A stretch of DNA of 28,582 nucleotides from JALYXS01 sp051003795 (GTDB taxonomy: Bacteria > Acidobacteriota > Terriglobia > Bryobacterales > Bryobacteraceae): assembly GCA_051003795.1 (NCBI GenBank), contig JBPCKZ010000078.1, positions 1 through 28,582 of the forward strand, read 5' to 3'. The notes below the pieces were generated by a model. The model saw nothing but the letters and a program-made list of their open reading frames with translations, ran no database searches and was not told where the DNA came from. Positions 23,225 through 28,582 of the stretch are shown in pieces. Both the position numbers and the translations under genes were made by a program. The number at the start of each line of letters is the position of its first letter. Position 1 is the first letter of the stretch.

Positions 23225-24132
23225 AGTCTATCGGGGAAACTTAGTTCGAAGCCGGCGGCCGCGACCCTCGCCGGCAAAATTTCGGCGCAACAGCCGTGCG
23301 CGGCAAACGTCCGCCGCACCAGATCGCAAACTCCCTCCGAGCCGCGCTCGTGGAACACCAACACGGAAGGCCCCGCGCCGCTTAACGCGCAACCGAGCAG
23401 TCCAGGAGCTCGTAGTTTCAAGATTTCGGCCAGGCCAGGCACCATACCGGCTCGATAGGGCTGATGCATGCGGTCCTCCAAGGCGGCGGGAAACGCCGCC
23501 GCCGTTCCCGTCGCGAGCGCGGCGATTAACAGCGTGGTGCGCTGGATGTTGAAGATCGCATCGGCCTTGGGATAACATTCGGGCAGCACGGCGCGGGCTT
23601 GCGAAGTCGGCAGAACGAAATCGGGCACCACTACTCCCACTCCGAAGTTCGCCGGCCAATCGAGGCGCACGGTTCGCGCGATCCCGTCCGAATCGACGGC
23701 GCTGGCGACAACCGATCCCAAGACACACGCCGCGACATTGTCCGGGTGGCCTTCGAGGCGCGCGGCTTCGTCGAGAATGCGCTCCCGCGACCAGTGCGAT
23801 TCGAGCAATTGGTCCGCAATTACGACGCCCGCGGTTAACGCGGCGGCGCTCGAACCAAGTCCCTTTCCAAGCGGGATGTCATTCCGGATTTGCAACGAAA
23901 TTGCGGGAAGATTCCGGCCCGCGTTCGCCGCGATAGTAAGAGCCGTTCGCCAGATCAGGTTATCCGCGCCGGCGGGAATACAGTCCGCGTCCCGTCCCGC
24001 GACTTCGATCCGAAGCTCGCGGGCAAGCTCGAAAGTGCATTCAAGATAGAGATCCAGAGCGAGACCCAACGCATCGAATCCTGGACCCAAATTGGCGCTG
24101 GAAGCGGGTACTCGAACCGAGGCTTTCAGCAT
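23221..24132 (-). CDS. thrB: Homoserine kinase
   Basis: Phosphorylates L-homoserine on the way to threonine. 303 residues from ATG 24132. GHMP-kinase features: VRVPASSANLGPGFDALGLALDLY at the N-terminus, the ATP-binding IPLGKGLGSSAAALTAGVV loop, RLEGHPDNVAACVLGS, and GLLGCALSGAGPSVLVF near the C-terminus. The N-terminal PASSANLGPGFD is diagnostic of ThrB among GHMP kinases. The frame is open upstream for another 70 codons, but that is the 3' part of the S66 gene in another frame; the ATG at 24132 overlaps its TGA by one base. No thrA, thrC or asd is in the window, so the gene is detached from its pathway here. Confidence 0.95.
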   Translation of the reverse strand: MLKASVRVPASSANLGPGFDALGLALDLYLECTFELARELRIEVAGRDADCIPAGADNLIWRTALTIAANAGRNLPAISLQIRNDIPLGKGLGSSAAALTAGVVIADQLLESHWSRERILDEAARLEGHPDNVAACVLGSVVASAVDSDGIARTVRLDWPANFGVGVVVPDFVLPTSQARAVLPECYPKADAIFNIQRTTLLIAALATGTAAAFPAALEDRMHQPYRAGMVPGLAEILKLRAPGLLGCALSGAGPSVLVFHERGSEGVCDLVRRTFAAHGCCAEILPARVAAAGFELSFPDRL

Positions 24133-25148
24133 CAGGCAGCCATTATAACGCCCGCTTCTTCGACCACCAGTTGCCGCGCGCCCGCGTCCAGCGAGGCCAT
24201 CACGCCAAGCGGAAGCGTGACCTGATCTTCGGTATGGCCGAAGCTCAAGCCGAACAGCACGGGAATGTTGAGCGGTCCTAAAAGGTAATCGATTACTTCG
24301 CCCAGCGAGTAAGCGGAAGAGTGTCCGTGGGGCGGGCAGTTCTGGCATTCGCCGAAAACGATTCCCGCGACGCCATCCAGTTTTCCCGCAAGGCGTAGGT
24401 GCGTCAACATGCGGTCGATGCGATAAATGTCTTCTTCGACATCTTCGAGCAACAGAATGCGGCCGCGCGTCTCGATTTCAAAAGGCGTCCCCAGGGTGGT
24501 CGACATCAGCGTCAGGTTGCCGCCAACGAGCGCGCCGCGCGCTTTGCCCGGGCGCACGGTTCGCAGCGTATGGCTTGGGCGCAGCGGGTTCTCTTCCGGC
24601 GGATTGGCAACATTTCCGAGCGGTTGCGTGCTAAAGATGGCTTTGCGAAGGGCATTCTGCGACCACGTGGTTAGATGGCTGGTCGCGACGGGGCCGTGGA
24701 ACGTCACTAAGCCGGTGCGCTTCCCGATCGAGAGATGCAGCGCAGTGATGTCGCTAAACCCAAGGAAAACCTTGGGATTCTCGCGGATCAGGCCATAGTC
24801 GATATGGTCGAGCAGTTGTGCCGCTCCGTAGCCGCCCCGAACCGCGAAGACTCCTTTGACCTCGGGATCGCGAAACATGTCGTGCAGATCGGAGACGCGC
24901 TCCGCGACCGAGCCCGCCAGATATCCGGCGCGCTTCCCGACGTTTTTGCCCATCTTGAGGCGGAGATCGAAGAACTTTACCAGCCGCGCGGCGGACTCGA
25001 GTTCGTCGGGGTCGGAAACGTAGGTGGATGGAGTGATGACGCCGACCGTATCGCCGGGACGGAGTGCGCGGGGGCGGATCCGCTGCGTCGGCGGGGCGGC
25101 CAATAACGGGGCTACCGCCACAGTGGCGAGGAAGTTTCGGCGATTCAT
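24132..25148 (-). CDS. LD-carboxypeptidase, peptidase family S66
   Basis: 338 residues. MNRRNFLATVAVAPLLAAPP is a twin-arginine-like or Sec signal, so it is probably exported. S66 hallmarks: RPGDTVGVITPS, FAVRGGYGAAQLLDHIDY, the nucleophile serine in FLGFSDITALH (Ser132), GALVGGNLTLMSTTLGTPFEIETRGRILLLEDVEE with the catalytic glutamate, and GLSFGHTEDQVTLPLG with the catalytic histidine. Characterised members cleave the L,D-bond of muropeptide tetrapeptides (LdcA) or microcin C (MccF). LdcA is cytosolic in E. coli, so an exported form is a point of difference. It lies 37 bases after the PBP2 gene, which supports a cell-wall role. Confidence 0.9.
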   Translation of the reverse strand: MNRRNFLATVAVAPLLAAPPTQRIRPRALRPGDTVGVITPSTYVSDPDELESAARLVKFFDLRLKMGKNVGKRAGYLAGSVAERVSDLHDMFRDPEVKGVFAVRGGYGAAQLLDHIDYGLIRENPKVFLGFSDITALHLSIGKRTGLVTFHGPVATSHLTTWSQNALRKAIFSTQPLGNVANPPEENPLRPSHTLRTVRPGKARGALVGGNLTLMSTTLGTPFEIETRGRILLLEDVEEDIYRIDRMLTHLRLAGKLDGVAGIVFGECQNCPPHGHSSAYSLGEVIDYLLGPLNIPVLFGLSFGHTEDQVTLPLGVMASLDAGARQLVVEEAGVIMAA

Positions 25149-25185
25149 TTACTTCGATGGACCGCGTTGATGAAAAGCGTGCACC

Positions 25186-27096
25186 CTAAGGGGCGGACAG
25201 CAAGGCATTTTGGTTAATGGGCGTTCCTAGGGCAGGTCGATTTTCTTGAGTAATCGGCCGCGTTCTCGCCTTCTTGTCGAAGTAAGCCTTCAATACGTCC
25301 CGCACGATCGGCGCGGCATTGGGTCCGTGCTCACCCCCTTCGAACAGGGCAGATACGACGATTTCCGGGTTTGCGCGCGGCGCGAAACCAACGAACCAGG
25401 CATTGTCTTTCATCGCGTGGCCCTTCAGGAAAACGTTGGAAGCGAGTTGGGCCGTTCCGGTTTTTCCGCAGACGTCAATGCCGGGGAGGCGCGCGCGGCC
25501 TCCCGTGCCGCCACCCTCATTGACCACGCCATACATGCCGTCGATCACCTGCTTGACATTATCGGGACTGAGCGCCCATTCGTGAGGCGTTTCCGTTTTG
25601 GTATCGGCAAGCAGAAGATGCGGGCGATGCCAGACGCCGCCAACCGCGATGCCGCCAATGGCGCTCGCCAGTTGGAGCGGCGTCACCGTCAACGCACCCT
25701 GGCCGATGGCGACGGAAATGGTTTCCCCGGCAAACCACTTCTGCCGGTAATTGCGAATCTTCCAAGCGCTGGAGGGTACCAGGCCATCCGCTTCGCCGGG
25801 CAGATCGATTCCGGTCTTCCGTCCGTAACCGGCCTGCTCGGCGTAAAAAGCGATGCGGTCAATCCCGAGGCGGTTGCCGACGTTATAGAAGTAAACATCG
25901 CAGGAGTGCACGATTCCCGAGTGCAGGGCCACGGCTCCGTGAACCGAATGGCACTTGTAATAGTGGCCATAGAACGATGCGCCTCCGGGGCAGTGGAAGA
26001 TCGTCCGATCGTCGATCACCCCGCTTTCGAGGCCCGCGAGCGCCATGACCGGCTTGAAGGTGGACCCTGGCGCCAGCTGCGCCTGGATCGCGCGGTTCAG
26101 AAACGGCTTGCCGGGGTCGGTAAGCATCTCCTTAAAATCCGCGGAGCGGATGCGAACGGCAAACTTGTTGGGATCGAAGGTCGGGCGGGAAACGATGGCG
26201 AGCACCTCGCCAGTGCGCGGATCGAGCGCGACGACCGCTCCCCGCTTGCCCTCCATGGCGAGTTCCGCGACCGCCTGAAGGTCCAGATCGATGGTGAGAT
26301 TCAAGTTCCTGCCGGGCTTGGCTTCTTTTAAGCCGAGGATATTGCGTTCGCGTCCACGGTTGTCAACCACTACCTGGCGCTGGCCATCGACACCCATGAG
26401 CCGCTCGTTGTATTGGCGTTCCAGTCCGAACTTTCCAATTACGTCGCCCGAATTGTATGTCGCGAAATCGGGATTATCGAGCTCGGCTTCGCTTATTTCA
26501 CCGGTATATCCAATGACGTGGGCGGCCATCCCGTTTTGAGGGTAGAGGCGGCGTTGCGCGTGGATTAACTCCATTTCCGGGAAAAACTCGGGATCTTTAT
26601 GCGCTTCGACAAAGGCAAGATCGGCGGGCGTCAGCTCTTCCTTGATGACGATGGGTTCGTACTTGGGCCGCGAACGAAAGCGCGCCAGGCGGGCGAGCAG
26701 GTCGTCGTAATCGAGATGCAAGCCGTCGGCGATGTCCTGCAGATGCGCGGGCTTAAGATTTTCGCGCGATAGAATCAGGGTCCAGGACGAGTGATTGTCG
26801 ACAATGACGCGTCCGTCGCGGTCGTAAATCTTGCCGCGCGGAGCGAGAATCGGGAGCGACTTGATGCGATTTTGTTCGGCGCGCTCGCTATAAACCGCGG
26901 GATGCTTAACCTGGAGATCCCAAAAGCCCGAAATCAAAAACAGGAAAACGACCACGGTGGTGTATTGAAACGCCGCCATCTTGGTGGAGGCGAAGCTGGG
27001 ATCGTCGCGTACGGCCGGTTGCGAGATGACGGGCTGTTCGACTTCGCGCTCGACAGGGGGGTGGGGAAGACTCACGGGAATGCGTGGCGCCTGCAA
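25186..27096 (-). CDS. mrdA: Penicillin-binding protein 2, elongation transpeptidase
   Basis: 636 residues; class B PBP that cross-links peptidoglycan during rod elongation. After a proline-rich cytoplasmic tail of about 39 residues comes one membrane helix (FQYTTVVVFLFLISGFWDLQV). The dimerisation domain begins with RIKSLPILAPRGKIYDRDGRVI, the usual PBP2 pedestal start. Transpeptidase motifs: STFK with nucleophile Ser345, SCD at 398-400 in place of SxN, and KTGTAQ with Lys545. The start is uncertain: TTG 27096, GTG 27078, or Met40 just before the membrane helix. TTG leaves only 15 bases to the divergent ATG at 27112, favouring a start further inside. The gene heads a minus-strand run with S66, thrB and U32. 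Confidence 0.93.
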   Translation of the reverse strand: MQAPRIPVSLPHPPVEREVEQPVISQPAVRDDPSFASTKMAAFQYTTVVVFLFLISGFWDLQVKHPAVYSERAEQNRIKSLPILAPRGKIYDRDGRVIVDNHSSWTLILSRENLKPAHLQDIADGLHLDYDDLLARLARFRSRPKYEPIVIKEELTPADLAFVEAHKDPEFFPEMELIHAQRRLYPQNGMAAHVIGYTGEISEAELDNPDFATYNSGDVIGKFGLERQYNERLMGVDGQRQVVVDNRGRERNILGLKEAKPGRNLNLTIDLDLQAVAELAMEGKRGAVVALDPRTGEVLAIVSRPTFDPNKFAVRIRSADFKEMLTDPGKPFLNRAIQAQLAPGSTFKPVMALAGLESGVIDDRTIFHCPGGASFYGHYYKCHSVHGAVALHSGIVHSCDVYFYNVGNRLGIDRIAFYAEQAGYGRKTGIDLPGEADGLVPSSAWKIRNYRQKWFAGETISVAIGQGALTVTPLQLASAIGGIAVGGVWHRPHLLLADTKTETPHEWALSPDNVKQVIDGMYGVVNEGGGTGGRARLPGIDVCGKTGTAQLASNVFLKGHAMKDNAWFVGFAPRANPEIVVSALFEGGEHGPNAAPIVRDVLKAYFDKKARTRPITQENRPALGTPINQNALLSAP

Positions 27097-27111
27097 TGAT
27101 TATAGCTTGAC

Positions 27112-28134
27112 ATGAAAATCGCGGATGAATCCGAGCTCGAACAACTGCTGTCGCGGCCGCGCCAAGCGGATCGCGAAGCCCTCCGTTCGCTCGATGGAGA
27201 CCTGCTGATTCTGGGAGCGGGCGGGAAGATGGGTCCAAGTCTGGCGCGTCTCGCACGGCGTGCGGCCGAGGAGTCAGGCGTTCGGACGCGCGTGATCGCG
27301 GTGGCGCGCTTCTCGAAGCCCGGTTTGGCTGAGGAATTGCAGCGCGACGGCATCGAAACCATTGCAACCGATTTGCTTACGCCCGGCGCGCTCGACCGCC
27401 TGCCCGATTGCCCCAATGTGATCTTCATGGCCGCGCGGAAATTCGGCACTGGCGGACAGGAAGGCCTCACGTGGGCGATGAACGCCTATCTTCCCGGGCG
27501 CGTGGCGGAGCGCTTCGCCCGCTCGTGCATCGTGGCTTTCTCCTCGGGGAACGTGTATCCGCTCACTCCAGTGGTGCTAGGCGGAAGCGTGGAAACGGAT
27601 GCGGTATCGCCCGTGGGAGAATACGCGCAATCGGCGCTCGGACGCGAGCGCATGTTCGAACATTTCTCGGCTGTGAATGGAACGAAAATCGCGCTTCTGC
27701 GGCTGAATTATGCCATCGATCTGCGCTATGGCATTCTGCTCGATATCGGGGCAAAAGTGTTCGCGCGGCAACCGGTTGATGTGACGATGCCCTCCGTGAA
27801 CGTGATTTGGCAGGGCGATGCCAACTCGATCTGCTTGCAAGCGTTCGCGCTGGCGAGCAGTCCGCCATTCGTCTTGAACGTAACCGGTCCGGAAACGGTT
27901 TCGGTTCGCCGGCTGGCTTTGGAATTCGCCGGCAGATTTCAAATGGAGGCGGTCATGGGAGGAACCGAACAGCCGACCGCCCTCCTCAATAACGCCGCGC
28001 GGTGCCACAACCTGTTTGGATATCCTTCGGTTTCTCTGGCGCGGATGATCGATTGGGTGGCGGACTGGATTGCGCGCGGCGGATCGACGCTCGGCAAGCC
28101 CACGCATTTCGAGCAGCGGGAAGGGAGATTCTGA
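27112..28134 (+). CDS. Extended SDR epimerase/dehydratase-like protein lacking the catalytic lysine
   Basis: 340 residues. The nucleotide-binding fold shows LLILGAGGKMGPSLARLARRA at 31-51 (GAGGKMG, a GxxGxxG form), TRVIAVARFS, a DLLTPGALDRLPDCPNVIFMAA segment and FSSGNVYPL at 143-151, all typical of NAD-dependent epimerase/dehydratases. The active-site tyrosine is at 171 in EYAQSALGRERMFEHF, but the lysine expected four residues later (YxxxK) is Ala175. The C-terminal part (NVTGPETVSVRRLALEFAGRF) is the usual sugar-nucleotide epimerase end. It is followed four bases later by a DapA-family gene, so both may handle a common sugar-acid or keto-acid substrate. Substrate unknown. Confidence 0.85.
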   Translation: MKIADESELEQLLSRPRQADREALRSLDGDLLILGAGGKMGPSLARLARRAAEESGVRTRVIAVARFSKPGLAEELQRDGIETIATDLLTPGALDRLPDCPNVIFMAARKFGTGGQEGLTWAMNAYLPGRVAERFARSCIVAFSSGNVYPLTPVVLGGSVETDAVSPVGEYAQSALGRERMFEHFSAVNGTKIALLRLNYAIDLRYGILLDIGAKVFARQPVDVTMPSVNVIWQGDANSICLQAFALASSPPFVLNVTGPETVSVRRLALEFAGRFQMEAVMGGTEQPTALLNNAARCHNLFGYPSVSLARMIDWVADWIARGGSTLGKPTHFEQREGRF

Positions 28135-28138
28135 ACGC

Positions 28139-28582
28139 GTGAACTGGCGCGGTAATCTGCGTCGAGGCGTTGTGATTCCGGCGCATCCGCTCGCCTTGAC
28201 GGCCGATCGAAAGCTCGATGAGCGGCATCAGCGGGCACTCACGCGATACTATCTCGCCGCGGGGGCGGGCGGCGTCGCAGTCGGCGTACACACGACGCAA
28301 TTTGCCATTCGAGATCCGAAAATCGGATTATTCAGTCCCGTGCTGGAGTTAGCGATGGAGGAATTGCGCGCCGTGGATGTCGTGAAAGTTGCGGGCATTT
28401 GCGGCGAGTTGGGTCAGGCGTCGCGCGAGGCTGCCTTCGCCGCGCGGTGTGGATACGACTGCGGGCTGGTCAGCCTCGCGGCCTTGCGCGATGCGCCCAT
28501 TTCGAAATTAATGGAGCATGTCCGCGCCCTTGCGGAAATCATCCCCGTTTTCGGTTTCTACTTGCAGCCCGCGGTTGGCGGG
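28139..28582 (+). CDS. DapA-family (dihydrodipicolinate synthase-like) aldolase, 3' end beyond window
   Basis: GTG 28139 opens a frame that runs 148 codons to the window edge without a stop. AAGGGAG at 28121-28127 is a fair ribosome site. The reading begins VNWRGNLRRGVVIPAHPLALTADRKLDERHQ, then RYYLAAGAGGVAVGVHTTQF, a LAMEELRAVDVVKVAGICGE segment, GYDCGLVSLAAL and IIPVFGFYLQPAVGG. This is the first half of a TIM barrel of the DapA/N-acetylneuraminate lyase family. The tyrosine in FGFYLQP sits where the family's catalytic tyrosine lies, but the Schiff-base lysine would be past the window end. The usual GGT/S-TGE motif appears altered (GVHTTQF), so it is likely not a lysine-pathway DapA. It forms an operon with the SDR gene. 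Confidence 0.8.
   Translation, partial: MNWRGNLRRGVVIPAHPLALTADRKLDERHQRALTRYYLAAGAGGVAVGVHTTQFAIRDPKIGLFSPVLELAMEELRAVDVVKVAGICGELGQASREAAFAARCGYDCGLVSLAALRDAPISKLMEHVRALAEIIPVFGFYLQPAVGG

Noticed and set aside
25246..26331. 361-codon open frame antisense to PBP2
   Set aside because: Overlaps the transpeptidase motifs STFK, SCD and KTG on the minus strand; composition is shadow-like.

Overview
The window reads as chromosomal DNA of a GC-rich, diderm, free-living bacterium, most likely an acidobacterium of the Bryobacterales/Solibacter type. This is an inference from gene content: a very large Oar-type TonB-dependent receptor with an N-terminal carboxypeptidase-regulatory domain, several twin-arginine or Sec-exported enzymes, a PilZ-like protein ending in a 'HLLDP' stretch, and an atypical fused GH18/deacetylase/glycosyltransferase. 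No rRNA, tRNA, CRISPR array, integrase or transposase was found. Gene packing is dense, with many start/stop overlaps.

Layout. (1) 1-3406, plus strand: a palindromic repeat, then eno, gpmI and a small lipoprotein gene, linked by overlapping stop/start codons. (2) 3403-5884, minus strand: an undecaprenyl-phosphate sugar transferase followed by a polytopic membrane protein of unknown function. (3) 5959-9366, plus: the Oar-like TonB-dependent receptor. (4) 9396-11396, minus: a Tat-exported protein of unknown function and an abutting beta-propeller protein. (5) 11432-12219, plus: a cysteine-rich open stretch broken by a frameshift and lacking a proper 5' end, probably a decayed gene. (6) 12198-16701, minus: a tightly packed run of glycosyltransferase, methyltransferase, methyltransferase, glutaminyl cyclase-like M28 enzyme and truB. 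It is interrupted only by a second copy of the palindromic repeat. (7) 16764-18322: rodZ-like and pgsA genes facing each other with overlapping 3' ends. (8) 18422-21772, plus: one 1116-residue membrane protein combining GH18-like, NodB deacetylase and GT2 synthase domains, followed by a PilZ-like gene. (9) 22289-27096, minus: PBP2, an S66 carboxypeptidase, homoserine kinase and a U32-like protein. (10) 27112 to the end, plus: an SDR-type epimerase-like protein lacking the usual catalytic lysine, and the 5' part of a DapA-family gene.

Functional themes. The window mixes housekeeping metabolism (eno, gpmI, thrB, truB, pgsA) with cell-envelope construction: PBP2 and RodZ for rod-shape growth, S66 for muropeptide trimming, PgsA for phospholipid, a sugar transferase with glycosyltransferase and methyltransferases for surface polysaccharide, and a synthase/deacetylase fusion for an N-acetylglucosamine-type polymer.

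The least ordinary signals are the dispersed palindromic element, whose two copies differ by apparently compensatory base changes, the three-domain polysaccharide protein, and the lysine-less SDR paired with a DapA homologue. I did not see a clear defence, toxin or mobile system.
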